Assembly (NCBI GenBank): GCA_900538555.1 | Contig: UPYI01000004.1 | Coordinates: forward strand, 182,132 to 246,131 | Length of the DNA stretch: 64,000 bases | Direction of reading: 5' to 3' | Source of the DNA: an uncultured Porphyromonadaceae bacterium | GTDB lineage: Bacteria > Bacteroidota > Bacteroidia > Bacteroidales > Barnesiellaceae | The notes under the pieces: generated by a model | The model's database searches: none | Told to the model about the DNA's origin: nothing | The model's input: the letters and a program-made list of their open reading frames with translations, nothing else | Position numbers and translations under genes: made by a program | In this document: in pieces, positions 1-8,654 of the stretch | How positions within the stretch are numbered: position 1 is the stretch's first letter | How the letters are laid out: each line of letters starts with the position of its first letter

Positions 1-642
1 AATGACAAAAGCGCACTCCGGCTCTTCTTCGCATTCTTCTTCCAAAAACGCGTCATCCGTACTTTCGCTTTCAACCGCTTCTTCGGCAAATTCTTCGGAC
101 GATGCTACGGGGACATCAACAAGCAGGTCTTTTTCCGGTTCGTCGCCCGGCTCGGAGTCCGGCTGCACCTCGTCGAAAGAAACGGAGATCTCCTCCGCAA
201 GCACCTCCTCCGGCTGCACCGGTCCTTCATCTATCGCAACGGCTTCCGGTTCGCTTCCGGCAAACGGCTCCTCCGCTTCCGGTGCTTCGCACGCCTCATC
301 TTCTTCGAAACGATCAGCCTCTTCATCACAAAACTCCGGGACATCGCATGCCGCCGGGGCTTGTTCACAATCATCGTCCGGTAAAACCTCCGACAACGGC
401 TCGTCTTCGACCGCCGGATGTTCTTCCGGATCTACCGGCAACGCCGTTTCGCGGGCATTCCAAAAATCGGCGGAACGCAACGATTCGATACGCAACGAAA
501 TAGTCTTTGATTTTTCCTTCGCCAACCGATACAACACGCCGGGAACATCAGCGCCTTGGGCGTCGATAACATTCAATAACTCGTGCAATTCACGAATATC
601 TGCAAGAATGCGGCTTATATGTGCGTCTTTCGGCATGGTCAT
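1..642 (-). CDS. acidic protein of unknown function, C-terminus outside the window
   Basis: An open frame runs on the minus strand from ATG at 642 (or the second ATG at 636) to the window edge without a stop, 214 codons. The first 70 or so residues look globular and alpha-helical (starting MTMPKDAHISRILADIREL). From about residue 75 the protein becomes very rich in Glu, Asp, Pro, Ala and Val with almost no basic residues, so this part is probably disordered. The plus-strand frame over the same bases gives a Ser-rich protein that is only the mirror of the GAA/GAC/GCC codons. I do not recognise the family. It lies just upstream of, and opposite in end to, the PBP4-like gene region, with 61 bp between its start and that gene's stop, both on the minus strand. 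Confidence 0.72.
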   Translation of the reverse strand, partial: MTMPKDAHISRILADIRELHELLNVIDAQGADVPGVLYRLAKEKSKTISLRIESLRSADFWNARETALPVDPEEHPAVEDEPLSEVLPDDDCEQAPAACDVPEFCDEEADRFEEDEACEAPEAEEPFAGSEPEAVAIDEGPVQPEEVLAEEISVSFDEVQPDSEPGDEPEKDLLVDVPVASSEEFAEEAVESESTDDAFLEEECEEEPECAFVI

Positions 643-703
643 AATTATGTTTGACACAAAAATAGTGATAAAAATGAGAATACCACAGATAAATTCATTA
701 AAA

Positions 704-2143
704 TTAATGTTTCGGCAATAAACCGAGCAATAATTCTTCGATCGCCCTGCGTATTTCGTCTCTTTTCCCGATATAATTGTTCACAATCACCACGACAGCG
801 TACCTTTTTTCAGCAGTCGAATAATATCCGGCAAACGTCTGGACATCGCTCATGCTCCCGCTCTTCAACCTGATTTTCCCCGCCAGCCGGGTCTTTCTCA
901 GAAAGCGGCTCACCGTTCCCTCCTCGCCTGCCAACGGAATACTCCGGATAAAAGCGTCGCCCGTTTCGGGCTGCTGCGCCGCAAAAGCAAGTATCCGGGC
1001 TAACAGCATCGCTGATATCCGGTTGTTTCGCGCCAACCCGCAACCGTCGTACATAAACAATTCGTCGGCATCCAATCCTTCCGCCCGCCAATAATCATCG
1101 ACCAACGCCGCACTCCGTTTGGCTGACGCCCGACAGGTATCGGACAACGAAAGATAACGGAACAACGCCTCCGCGTATAGATTATCGCTACGGAAGTTCA
1201 GACTTCGTATCATATTAGACAGCGTATCGGACGGATAGTTTAACAACGTAACGTCCGGCAACAGAAAACTTTCCCCGGCATCGGCAAGCAAACGGGAGGT
1301 CGTATATTGCCCGCAGCCGATTCCCAGACTATCCAACTTGCCGGCGATCTCATAAACCGCCAACAATTCGGGATCGGGCATCGAACACCTCAACGGATAT
1401 GCCTTCCGGTTTGCCGGTAATTCGCCGTCGAGTTCGTACCGGGGTGAATACGGAGCCGAAAAAGCCATAACGGTATTTTTCTCTCCCGCCTGAATACGAT
1501 TGGAAAAAGACAATCCGGGATACACCGGTTCTATCTTATCTATCCGGGCTGGACTTCCAGGTTGATCGGTATGAACCGACAGCCGTATGCAATTGTCCTT
1601 ATAATTAACCCCATAACATCCGGAGCCATAATCCCAACTCAAATCCTCCCACATCCAACAAGGCGAAACATGCCGATGGTCGAAACACGAACCGTCGGCA
1701 ATAATCCGTCCTTCGATCCGCCGGATGCCGGCACGAACGATACATGCCGCCACACTATCGACAAACGCCGTCGGCGGACGGGATGAGAATTCGGATGCCA
1801 ACGACGGATCGCCCGTTCCCGAAACAATCAAATCGCCATGCAGCACCCCGAGACTATCCACATTGCCATTATACCCTACACGTGTAGTCATCACATGGTC
1901 GGTTCCGAGCAGTTGAATAGCCGTAGCAGACGTAACCAACTTGATAATCGATGCCGGTATATACGCCCGATGCTCGTCATATCCGGCTATCGGTTTCATC
2001 TCGTCGATATCGAGTACGCTGATACCCACCGATGCCGTCCGTAACGAAGGCAATCCGACAAACTCTCGGATCGGATCACCCGCACCAAATGCGGCAACCG
2101 ACGATAAAAAAGCAATGACACCGACAAATATTCTATTTTTCAT
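704..2143 (-). CDS. dacB: D-alanyl-D-alanine carboxypeptidase/endopeptidase, PBP4 family
   Basis: Periplasmic penicillin-binding protein of the S13 peptidase family, which trims or cleaves D-Ala cross-links in peptidoglycan. The 479-residue product has an N-terminal signal peptide (about residues 1-20) and all three active-site motifs: SxxK at S65-I-I-K68, SxN at S319-D-N321 and KSG at K427-S-G429. The long insertion between SxxK and SxN is typical of PBP4 compared with small carboxypeptidases. The start at 2143 gives a clean signal peptide. The 408 bp upstream hold two units of the palindrome-core repeat, whose TATCTTTG/TATCTTTA boxes face this gene and may supply its promoter. Family assignment is firm; whether carboxypeptidase or endopeptidase activity dominates cannot be told. 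Confidence 0.93.
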   Translation of the reverse strand: MKNRIFVGVIAFLSSVAAFGAGDPIREFVGLPSLRTASVGISVLDIDEMKPIAGYDEHRAYIPASIIKLVTSATAIQLLGTDHVMTTRVGYNGNVDSLGVLHGDLIVSGTGDPSLASEFSSRPPTAFVDSVAACIVRAGIRRIEGRIIADGSCFDHRHVSPCWMWEDLSWDYGSGCYGVNYKDNCIRLSVHTDQPGSPARIDKIEPVYPGLSFSNRIQAGEKNTVMAFSAPYSPRYELDGELPANRKAYPLRCSMPDPELLAVYEIAGKLDSLGIGCGQYTTSRLLADAGESFLLPDVTLLNYPSDTLSNMIRSLNFRSDNLYAEALFRYLSLSDTCRASAKRSAALVDDYWRAEGLDADELFMYDGCGLARNNRISAMLLARILAFAAQQPETGDAFIRSIPLAGEEGTVSRFLRKTRLAGKIRLKSGSMSDVQTFAGYYSTAEKRYAVVVIVNNYIGKRDEIRRAIEELLLGLLPKH

Positions 2144-2227
2144 GAAGTCCGAACATTACAATAAAAAGGAATTACGGGAATCGGCTATACCCCCGATGCC
2201 CAGCAATCCGCCCAATCATTCTTTTCT

Positions 2228-2385
2228 TTACAAAGATAATGCAAATCGAGTGTAAAGACATCAAACTTGTTTGAATGAATTTACCGAGATGCAGCTTATC
2301 TTCTATAAAGATAATGCAAATCGAGAGCAGATAACTCAAACTTGTTTGAAGATTTATGCCGAGATGCAGCTTATCTTCTATAAAG
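2228..2385. repeat. palindrome-core repeat array, two units of 75 bp
   Basis: Two tandem units (2232-2306, 2307-2381) each carry the palindrome TCAAACTTGTTTGA (2261-2274 and 2336-2349) between a CGAG-n-GCAG-like flank and a CCGAG flank. Each unit ends in an AAGATAATGC block, which on the minus strand reads as a TATCTTTG or TATCTTTA -7 box facing the PBP4 gene. Long open frames in this stretch arise from the repeat period being a multiple of three and are not judged to be genes. Confidence 0.85.
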
Positions 2386-2443
2386 GCACAAAATATATTC
2401 GGAGAGACCGAAAAAACATGCACCAAGAAAATCCATTCGTTTA

Positions 2444-2474
2444 TTTCGATAATCAAAAAGTATCTTTACCTTTG
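2444..2474 (+). promoter_or_regulatory. predicted tdk promoter
   Basis: TTTC (2444-2447), 19 bp, then TACCTTTG (2467-2474), close to the Bacteroidetes consensus TTTG-N19-21-TAnnTTTG. It leaves a leader of about 70 nt before the tdk ATG. Confidence 0.55.
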
Positions 2475-2551
2475 TAGAAGATAAACCGCTCCTTATAACA
2501 AACAGCAACAAACAACTGCACACCAGCAGAAAACACACAAACACACATACA

Positions 2552-3157
2552 ATGGTCATTACCGAAAGCAACTACGAAACCAGCCGGAGAGGAAGCATCG
2601 AAGTGATTTGCGGCTCCATGTTTTCCGGCAAAACAGAAGAACTGATCCGTCGCCTGAAACGCGCAAAAATAGCACGGCAACGTGTCGAAATATTCAAACC
2701 AGCCATCGACGTACGTTATTCCGAAGAGAATATCGTATCGCACGACAGCACCTCGATACTCTCAACCCCGGTAGACGCCTCGCGCAGCATCCTGCTGATG
2801 GCTGCCGGAGTAGATGTTGTAGGCATCGACGAAGCCCAATTCTTCGATGAAGGCATCGTTGAAGTCTGTGCAGAACTGGCAAACCAAGGCACCCGTGTCA
2901 TCGTCGCCGGGCTCGACATGGATTTCCGCCGTGTTCCTTTCGGACCCATGCCCGCACTCCTCGCAATTGCCGACGATGTATCGAAAGTCCATGCCATCTG
3001 TGTGAAATGCGGGCACTTAGCCAATTACTCCTATCGTTTGGTCGATAACGACAAACGGGTATTATTGGGCGAAAAGAACGAATACCAACCGCTGTGCCGC
3101 CGCTGCTATCTGCAAGAAATGGAACACAAGCACAACGAGGCATCGAAAGCCGAATAA
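2552..3157 (+). CDS. tdk: thymidine kinase, type II
   Basis: Phosphorylates thymidine (and deoxyuridine) with ATP in the pyrimidine salvage pathway; cytoplasmic. The 201-residue protein has the P-loop G21-S-M-F-S-G-K-T28, the Walker B/lasso motif D93-E-A-Q-F-F, and the structural zinc site formed by C150-x-x-C153 and C182-x-x-C185. Length and motif order match bacterial type II TK1-like enzymes. The N-terminal 13 residues precede the conserved core, a short extension seen in many homologues. It is followed 57 bp later by an AI-2E family permease on the same strand, which may be co-transcribed. Confidence 0.97.
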   Translation: MVITESNYETSRRGSIEVICGSMFSGKTEELIRRLKRAKIARQRVEIFKPAIDVRYSEENIVSHDSTSILSTPVDASRSILLMAAGVDVVGIDEAQFFDEGIVEVCAELANQGTRVIVAGLDMDFRRVPFGPMPALLAIADDVSKVHAICVKCGHLANYSYRLVDNDKRVLLGEKNEYQPLCRRCYLQEMEHKHNEASKAE

Positions 3158-3213
3158 TAAGTTCAAACATTACGGGAACTCCCGCTGTTATTACCTATCA
3201 AAAAGAGAACGCC

Positions 3214-4323
3214 ATGCCAGAACGAAAACCCTATACATTCGACCGGGTAGTACGCCTCCTCTTGGGGGTTGCCGCCATCGTAGGTGTCTATTATCTGCTC
3301 GACTTGCTGAAAGGTGCCCTGTTACCGTTTTTAGTCGCATGGCTGATCGCATACCTGCTGAACCCGTTAGTCGTCAGGAATCAGAAGTTCTTGAAAGTCA
3401 AAGGGCGGGTATTACCCATCATTCTGTCGTTCGTAGAGATCGCTATTTTCATTTCCCTATTGGTTATCTTGGTTTTACCGTCCGTAGTCAATGAAATAAA
3501 GACCATGCGCGAACTCCTCTACAACTATGTATATACCGGTGCCGGTGTCCCGTTCATGCCACAGGCAGTACACGAGTTCATCAGCAAACACGTCGATTTT
3601 ACCGAGTTCGCCCGACTGCTCAGTCAGGAACAATGGAAAAGTCTGCTGGAAGGTACATTAAGCCAAGCATGGGGATTTATTTCGGGTTCGGTACAAGAAA
3701 TCGTCGGGTTCATCAGTTGGTTTATCGTATTGCTCTATATCTTCTTCATCCTGCTCGATTACGACAAGATACTGACCGGATTCCAACAACTGATACCGCG
3801 ACGTTACCGGCGCAGCGTCATGAAAGTAGTCGAAGATATAGAGTTCAGCATGAACCGTTACTTCCGCGGGCAAGCGCTTGTCGCCACCTGCGTAGGTATA
3901 TTGTTCAGCATCGGGTTCCTCATTATCGGGCTACCGCTGGCAATCGTTCTCGGTTTGTTTATCGGACTGCTGAACATGGTGCCCTACCTGCAAGTGGTCG
4001 GATTGGCACCTACCGTCATCCTCTGCCTGGTCAGCACATCCGAAAGCGGAGACAACTTTTGGGTTCTGTTCGGGCTATGTATGGTCGTATTCGCAGTGGT
4101 ACAAATCATACAGGATGCCGTACTTACACCACGCATCATGGGAAAAGTGACCGGATTGAATCCGGCAATCATTCTGCTCTCGCTGTCGATCTGGGGCACT
4201 TTGTTAGGCGTCATAGGTATGATTATCGCCCTGCCCATGACCACATTGATACTGGCTTACTATCAGAAATACATTATCGAGCGGTACGACGAGACTCAGA
4301 AAAAAGAAGCCGTTACCGACTGA
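3214..4323 (+). CDS. AI-2E transporter family membrane protein (PerM-like)
   Basis: Polytopic inner-membrane protein of the PerM/YdiK/AI-2E exporter family, 369 residues. The chosen start (MPERKPYTF) fits the family better than upstream in-frame codons, which overlap tdk. Hydrophobic segments occur near residues 15-75 and 175-340, with a soluble region around residues 80-150 and the family's typical GLPLAIVLGLFIGLLNMVP segment in the C-terminal half, followed by 'VTGLNPAIILLSLSIWG'. Substrates of most members are unknown; only a few have been linked to autoinducer-2 export or Na+/H+ antiport, so no substrate is claimed. The gene ends 140 bp before tRNA-Lys. Confidence 0.9.
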   Translation: MPERKPYTFDRVVRLLLGVAAIVGVYYLLDLLKGALLPFLVAWLIAYLLNPLVVRNQKFLKVKGRVLPIILSFVEIAIFISLLVILVLPSVVNEIKTMRELLYNYVYTGAGVPFMPQAVHEFISKHVDFTEFARLLSQEQWKSLLEGTLSQAWGFISGSVQEIVGFISWFIVLLYIFFILLDYDKILTGFQQLIPRRYRRSVMKVVEDIEFSMNRYFRGQALVATCVGILFSIGFLIIGLPLAIVLGLFIGLLNMVPYLQVVGLAPTVILCLVSTSESGDNFWVLFGLCMVVFAVVQIIQDAVLTPRIMGKVTGLNPAIILLSLSIWGTLLGVIGMIIALPMTTLILAYYQKYIIERYDETQKKEAVTD

Positions 4324-4402
4324 AAATCAACCTGAATAACCCAATATCACACTCCAATAGGGAAAGGCACGAGTAAAAAAGCTAAAAAATATTTCCTAAA
4401 AA

Positions 4403-4434
4403 GTTGCAGAGCAAAAATAAAACACATATCTTTG
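4403..4434 (+). promoter_or_regulatory. predicted promoter of tRNA-Lys(TTT)
   Basis: GTTG (4403-4406), 20 bp, TATCTTTG (4427-4434); the mature tRNA starts 29 nt after the -7 box. Confidence 0.6.
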
Positions 4435-4463
4435 CATCGCTTTTCTGAAAAGCAAAACAGGAT

Positions 4464-4536
4464 GATTCGCTAGCTCAGCTGGTAGAGCACAACACTTTTA
4501 ATGTTGGGGTCCTGGGTTCGAGCCCCAGGCGGATCA
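4464..4536 (+). tRNA. tRNA-Lys (anticodon TTT)
   Basis: A full cloverleaf of 73 nt: acceptor GATTCGC pairs with GCGGATC (one T-G pair), the D arm is TAGCTCAGCTGGTAGAGCA-like, the anticodon stem CAACA/TGTTG encloses loop CTTTTAA with anticodon TTT, and the T stem CTGGG/CCCAG holds TTCGAGC. The CCA end is not encoded. Confidence 0.97.
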
Positions 4537-4540
4537 CAGA

Positions 4541-4574
4541 AAAAGCAGCTATCTTTTGATAGCTGCTTTTTTCT
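4541..4574 (+). terminator. rho-independent terminator after tRNA-Lys(TTT)
   Basis: Stem AAAGCAGCTATC / GATAGCTGCTTT with a TTTT loop, followed by a T-run. It lies directly behind the tRNA. Confidence 0.85.
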
Positions 4575-4710
4575 TTTCCTACGGCTGCACTTCACACCGT
4601 CCGTAATCGGAACTGAATCCACAGGAAAAATTATCACCTCCGATTAAAACCAAAGACAACATATCGGAATAAGATAGACCATGTTTATATAAGAACAGAA
4701 TGACGACGTG

Positions 4711-4868
4711 CATTATGTCCAATCTGCTACGTTGCTATCGAAATTCGGGTTAAGTCGTTTACGTCAGTAAACTCCTGTCATCGTCATCCTCATCGCCTTG
4801 CATCTTAGAAATTCTAACGCACCGAAAAGGGGTTGCATCAAACATTCCATTTCGATACAACCTCTTCC
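4711..4868 (+). repeat. 3'-end associated 155-bp repeat, copy 1
   Basis: Shares a long stretch with 19073-19231, 34101-34252 and the reverse complement of 23725-23879: common blocks are ATGTCCAATCTGCT, AAGTCGTTTACG, CAGTAAACTCCTGTC, GCCTTGCATCTTAGA, and an end hairpin (here 4829-4864, GGTTGcATC.../...GATaCAACC). The hairpin end abuts the stop codon of the SDR gene, so it may serve as that gene's terminator. The rest of 4575-4710 shows no gene. Confidence 0.8.
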
Positions 4869-4876
4869 GTGTCCTA

Positions 4877-5527
4877 TTAATAGCCGATGGTGAAACGTTC
4901 CCGATGATGATTCGCCTGTTCCAGTTCGTCCACCATCGCCATGGCATAATCACCCACCGAGATATGGCTCTTTCCGGTTTCATCGACAATAAGATCGTCT
5001 TTACCCAATCGGAATTTCCCGGTACGTTTCCCCGGTTCAAGCGACCCGGCAGGAGAGAAAAATACCCAGTCTATTTCTTTTTCATTACACAAGGTGTTTA
5101 AGTAGAACTCACCCAACGATTTTGCACCGCCCATAATTTCAGCCGGAATCGCCCCCGAATCCACGACCCGAATACCCGGAGCACAAAACAAAGTACCGGC
5201 ACCGCCGACACACAGCAACCGTTTAACACCGGATTTTCTTACCGCCTCCAAGATAAGCGGATAGTTTTTCAATGTCTCTTCGTAGATATCGGGATTCGCC
5301 CAACCGGGATTATACGCACTGATAACCGCATCTTTTCCCTTACAAACAGCCACCAACGTATTTACATCCGACACATCCGCTTTAACAACCGACAGATTCG
5401 CATTACGAATCTTCATCTTTTCAGGATTACGGACCACAGCCGTAACACAATAACCCCGATTCAACAGTTCTTCAAGAATTGCAGTTCCGACAAAACCGCT
5501 TGCTCCAATCAATACTACATTTTTCAT
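4877..5527 (-). CDS. atypical SDR / NAD(P)-binding Rossmann protein (YwnB-like)
   Basis: A 216-residue cytoplasmic protein of the NAD(P)H-binding atypical short-chain dehydrogenase group. The N-terminal dinucleotide motif is G8-A-S-G11-F-V-G14, followed by the beta-alpha units of a Rossmann fold and 'VVRNPEKM' after the second strand, consistent with NADP binding through an Arg. The classical YxxxK catalytic pair is not evident, as in NmrA-like and SDR_a5 relatives that reduce unknown substrates or act as redox sensors. No operon partner: it is followed by repeat copy 1 and preceded by 271 bp without a gene. The biological substrate cannot be inferred. Confidence 0.88.
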   Translation of the reverse strand: MKNVVLIGASGFVGTAILEELLNRGYCVTAVVRNPEKMKIRNANLSVVKADVSDVNTLVAVCKGKDAVISAYNPGWANPDIYEETLKNYPLILEAVRKSGVKRLLCVGGAGTLFCAPGIRVVDSGAIPAEIMGGAKSLGEFYLNTLCNEKEIDWVFFSPAGSLEPGKRTGKFRLGKDDLIVDETGKSHISVGDYAMAMVDELEQANHHRERFTIGY

Positions 5528-5741
5528 AATCGTAAATATTTAACAATTAACATCATCAAAAACACGGCTTATATCTTTCTACCTATAAACACAACCGGAA
5601 ACCGGTCTCTAAAAAAACGAATCGCACCGGAAAGATGTTCGCCACAAAATCTATTCTTTTTATCACCCAAACATCATATATACCGGCTCCGTAGCATCAA
5701 ATTCGACACTATCCGTCCCGACATAAAACAAGCGGCATAAA

Positions 5742-5777
5742 AAAAGGAGAAGCGCCCGACAGAGCGCTTCTCCTTTT
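5742..5777 (-). terminator. rho-independent terminator of the secreted repeat protein gene
   Basis: Perfect stem AAAAGGAGAAGCGC / GCGCTTCTCCTTTT with an 8-nt loop; A/T runs on both sides make it able to act in either direction. It lies 22 bp beyond the stop codon at 5799. Confidence 0.85.
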
Positions 5778-5798
5778 ATAATATAATTATCGGCGATA

Positions 5799-7073
5799 CT
5801 ATTTCACAACCACTTTCGCAACTGCGGCTTGATTTCCTACAACGGCTTTCACTACATACACGCCTTTTTCCATATCGAGTGCAACCGCACCTTCTACATC
5901 GGCTACTTCGAGAACCTCTTTCCCGCTTACAGCAAATACGGTCAGCTTATCCAGTTTAGAAAGAGCAACCACTTCATTTCCTGTAACAGAGAAGAGCTTC
6001 GGAGCTTTGCCATCCGATACTTTTTCTACGGCACCCTCACCATCGAGATCGATCAAGTAGCTTTCCGTAACAGCTTCTTCACCGACAGCACGCATACCGA
6101 AACCGACAATCTTACGGCCATCAGCAGAAATAACAAGCGGGCTATTGTTCATAGCATCGTACTCTTCAACGATTTTCAACCCGCTGCATTCGGACAACAA
6201 TTGCAAAGATTCCGATCCGGCAGCCCAGATATAACCGACACGTCCGATCATAAAAGCGTCGGTATATCCTACCAAAGTACCGTCATCGGCAATACCTGCT
6301 GCTTCAAAACCGACATCAGGCAACGAAGCGATCTGAACTTCTTTCGTCTCTACATTATAACGGTATGCTTCTTTGAGAGAATCCCAACCTGCATCTCCTT
6401 TTGTACAAGAAATCCATTTACCGTTGGCACTAACCCCACCGGGAAGCATATCCCAAATTTCGTCTGCTTCAAGTTTTTCCCGTTCAATGAAATCTCCGAC
6501 ATATTCAGTTCCGTTCCAAATCCACAAAGCCGAAAGATTCTGCACTTGTGTTATATCACCCAAAATGACGTTGCCGTCGTTAGATACATACAATGCACGA
6601 CCGTGATCATCCAAAAGACCGGCTAACACGTCCACTTCGGATGTCGGAATAGGAAGCATGATCAATTCACCATTTCTCCACGCACAGGGCTTATAATCCC
6701 AACCACCGACATAACCTACCAATACAGATCCGTCGGGAGTAGTTCCCCAAACACCGAAATCGTCCGGATTTTCCTGTCCCAGCATATCCCATTCGCCGTC
6801 AAGCTTTTTCACGCCGTCACCGACAACAGTACCGTCATTCATTACGGCATTTACCATAGCCGGTTCGCCGGCTTCATCCAACAGCTCGATCACTTCTCCG
6901 CTTTCCACATTCCAAAGGAATCCAGAACCGGCAATCCATTTGCCATTTTCCGACATACAGGTAGCCATATACGAACCGAAATCATCAGTTATAGTCTTCA
7001 CCGATGCCGCATTCGATTTACCAAACAGCCCCAATACCAAAAGAGATAAGAATAAAATGTAATTCTTCTTCAT
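5799..7073 (-). CDS. secreted beta-propeller-like repeat protein with C-terminal sorting-like domain
   Basis: A 424-residue exported protein. Residues 1-22 form a signal peptide. The body contains about seven variants of a short motif of the form S-x-D-G-x-x-I-V-G (for example MSENGKWIAGSG, TPDGSVLVGY, SNDGNVILGD, SADGRKIVGFG), which is the pattern of the HAF/'probable extracellular repeat' family and suggests a beta-propeller. The last 70 residues (LTVFAVSGKEVLEVAD... KGVYVVKAV... AKVVVK) resemble a type IX secretion type A sorting domain, although it lacks a strong terminal Lys-Arg match. Surface or secreted location is inferred from this. It stands alone with its own promoter and terminator. 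Function unknown. Confidence 0.85.
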   Translation of the reverse strand: MKKNYILFLSLLVLGLFGKSNAASVKTITDDFGSYMATCMSENGKWIAGSGFLWNVESGEVIELLDEAGEPAMVNAVMNDGTVVGDGVKKLDGEWDMLGQENPDDFGVWGTTPDGSVLVGYVGGWDYKPCAWRNGELIMLPIPTSEVDVLAGLLDDHGRALYVSNDGNVILGDITQVQNLSALWIWNGTEYVGDFIEREKLEADEIWDMLPGGVSANGKWISCTKGDAGWDSLKEAYRYNVETKEVQIASLPDVGFEAAGIADDGTLVGYTDAFMIGRVGYIWAAGSESLQLLSECSGLKIVEEYDAMNNSPLVISADGRKIVGFGMRAVGEEAVTESYLIDLDGEGAVEKVSDGKAPKLFSVTGNEVVALSKLDKLTVFAVSGKEVLEVADVEGAVALDMEKGVYVVKAVVGNQAAVAKVVVK

Positions 7074-7159
7074 AGTTTTTTTATTAAAAGTTAGTAATAG
7101 AAATATGCTAAGATTGTATTTTTATACAGTAAGTAAACAAAAATCGACAGTTCACTTAG

Positions 7160-7190
7160 CAAATATAATCATATTAAAAAGAATAGCAAA
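7160..7190 (-). promoter_or_regulatory. predicted promoter of the secreted repeat protein gene
   Basis: On the minus strand: TTTG (7190-7187), 19 bp, TATATTTG (7167-7160), about 85 nt upstream of the start codon. The rest of 7074-7397 is AT-rich and without a gene; a TATCTTTG box at 7365-7372 points at the next gene. Confidence 0.65.
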
Positions 7191-7397
7191 CAAAATGTTA
7201 TAATTTTTATAAAAAATTCGATTGCGGCAAATTTTTCAATCCATCTATGCATATCCATACAAGAAGGCCGGCTTTTATACAGCCCAGTGCCATCGTCGAA
7301 TGAATTTATTAAACAAATCCGCAAAACTTCTCTAATAAACCCACGATATTTACTCTAAAAAAAGTATCTTTGCACAATTTTGATTGAGTGGAGTGGT

Positions 7398-8234
7398 ATG
7401 AGTCTACGGTTTTTAAGTCTGGCAAGCGGCAGTAGCGGCAATTGTTATTTTCTCGGTACGGAAGAATACGGCATTCTAATCGATGCCGGAATAGCCAACC
7501 GCACGATACGCAAGGTCCTGAACGACCACGGAATACCATTCGAACAGATCATTGCAATCTGCATCACCCACGACCACGCCGACCACATCAAATCTGCCGG
7601 ATTCTTAGGCGAAAAATGCGGGATCCCCATTTACACAACAGCAAAGATCAAAGAGGGAATGAACCGCAACTACTGCATGGCTGACAAGATTTACAGCGCA
7701 CACCGCGAAATCATCAAAGATATCCCCTTTTCCATTCGCGATTTCAAAATCACGGCATTCGAAGTCCCTCACGACGGAAGCGACAACGTGGGCTATTTGA
7801 TCGAATACAATAACATTCGGTTCGCATTCGCCACCGATTTGGGAGAAATAACCCCGACCGCCACGCACTATCTCGAACAAGCGGACTATCTGGTAATCGA
7901 ATCCAACTACGACCACTCCATGTTGGTAGGAGGTTCCTACCCTTATCACTTGAAACAACGTATCCTCGCCCCCACCGGGCACATGGACAATGCCGATACC
8001 GCCAATTTCCTCGCCGCTCTGTACACCCGGGCAGGCTATTCGCCCGACAGCATCGACGAACTGAAACCTAAATACGTATTCCTATGCCACCTGAGCCGCG
8101 ATAATAATCATCCGGAGCTTGCCTATAAGACCGTGGAACAACGGCTCTACGAAGAAGGAATCCGGGTTGGCAAAGACGTGCAGGTCGTCCCGCTCACGCG
8201 CAACCACCCCTCTCTATTCTATCATTTCGAATAA
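7398..8234 (+). CDS. metallo-beta-lactamase-fold hydrolase (YycJ/WalJ-like)
   Basis: A 278-residue soluble MBL-fold protein. The HxHxDH zinc motif reads T-H-D-H-A-D-H near residue 60, preceded by the SSGNCYF and DAG segments typical of YycJ/WalJ-like exonucleases and followed by metal-ligand regions around 'EVPHDGSDNVGY', 'ATDLGE' and 'HLSRDNNHPE'. Related proteins are dsDNA 5'-exonucleases or have roles in cell-wall/DNA coordination, but the family is broad. ATG at 7398 is preferred to an in-frame TTG six codons upstream, because the conserved core begins LRFLSLASGSSGN. It stands alone and is followed by tRNA-Lys(CTT). Confidence 0.92.
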   Translation: MSLRFLSLASGSSGNCYFLGTEEYGILIDAGIANRTIRKVLNDHGIPFEQIIAICITHDHADHIKSAGFLGEKCGIPIYTTAKIKEGMNRNYCMADKIYSAHREIIKDIPFSIRDFKITAFEVPHDGSDNVGYLIEYNNIRFAFATDLGEITPTATHYLEQADYLVIESNYDHSMLVGGSYPYHLKQRILAPTGHMDNADTANFLAALYTRAGYSPDSIDELKPKYVFLCHLSRDNNHPELAYKTVEQRLYEEGIRVGKDVQVVPLTRNHPSLFYHFE

Positions 8235-8294
8235 TATATCCGGCAGACAAAAGTCCGGCAAGCCTGACGGGATTAAAAAATTTTCCGAAAAACC

Positions 8295-8325
8295 TTTGCA
8301 AGTTTGCCGAAAACCATTACTTTTG
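8295..8325 (+). promoter_or_regulatory. predicted promoter of tRNA-Lys(CTT)
   Basis: TTTG (8295-8298), 19 bp, TACTTTTG (8318-8325); the tRNA begins 21 nt later. Confidence 0.7.
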
Positions 8326-8346
8326 CACCCGTTATAAAAACGTATT

Positions 8347-8419
8347 GACTCCGTAGCTCAGTTGGTAGAGCAAATGACTCTTAATCATTGGGTCGAGAGT
8401 TCGAGCCTCTCCGGGGTCA
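8347..8419 (+). tRNA. tRNA-Lys (anticodon CTT)
   Basis: 73-nt cloverleaf: acceptor GACTCCG pairs with CGGGGTC, anticodon stem AATGA/TCATT with loop CTCTTAA (anticodon CTT), T arm GAGAG-TTCGAGC-CTCTC. CCA is not encoded. It sits beside the remains of a tyrosine recombinase, so it is a candidate past integration target, but no duplicated 3' end was found. Confidence 0.97.
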
Positions 8420-8442
8420 CAAGACAAAACATCAAAATGCAG

Positions 8443-8478
8443 AAAGCCTCTGAAATCCAGCCGATTTCGGAGGTTTTT
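8443..8478 (+). terminator. rho-independent terminator after tRNA-Lys(CTT)
   Basis: Stem AAGCCTCtGAAATC / GATTTCgGAGGTTT with loop CAGCC and a T-run; 24 nt after the tRNA. Confidence 0.85.
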
Positions 8479-8654
8479 TCGTTATCCCCAACCGGCGTTT
8501 CGATGCAAAATATTGATGTGACGGGCTGACCGAAAAGGGTACACTACTGACCGAGACGGGGATTGTACCCTCGCAAGGGTTCTGAACGCTATTGTTCAAC
8601 GGGTTATGCTGATACCCAACCTCTCGAATCATAGTGTCGAACCATCTGTATAGA

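Noticed and set aside
2..721. Ser-rich plus-strand frame of 239 codons at the left edge
   Set aside because: It mirrors an acidic protein on the minus strand: GAA/GAG/GAC codons read backwards as TTC/CTC/TCG-type Ser-rich text. The minus frame has a natural start and a plausible globular N-terminus.
2172..2456. Protein-coding gene over the 2.2-kb repeats (95 codons, minus strand)
   Set aside because: The frame is open only because the 75-bp period is a multiple of three; the same peptide occurs twice and there is no ribosome-binding or conserved start context.
8347..8419. Att site at the tRNA-Lys(CTT) 3' end
   Set aside because: I looked for a second copy of the tRNA 3' end up to about 11.9 kb and found none, so integration at this tRNA stays unproven.
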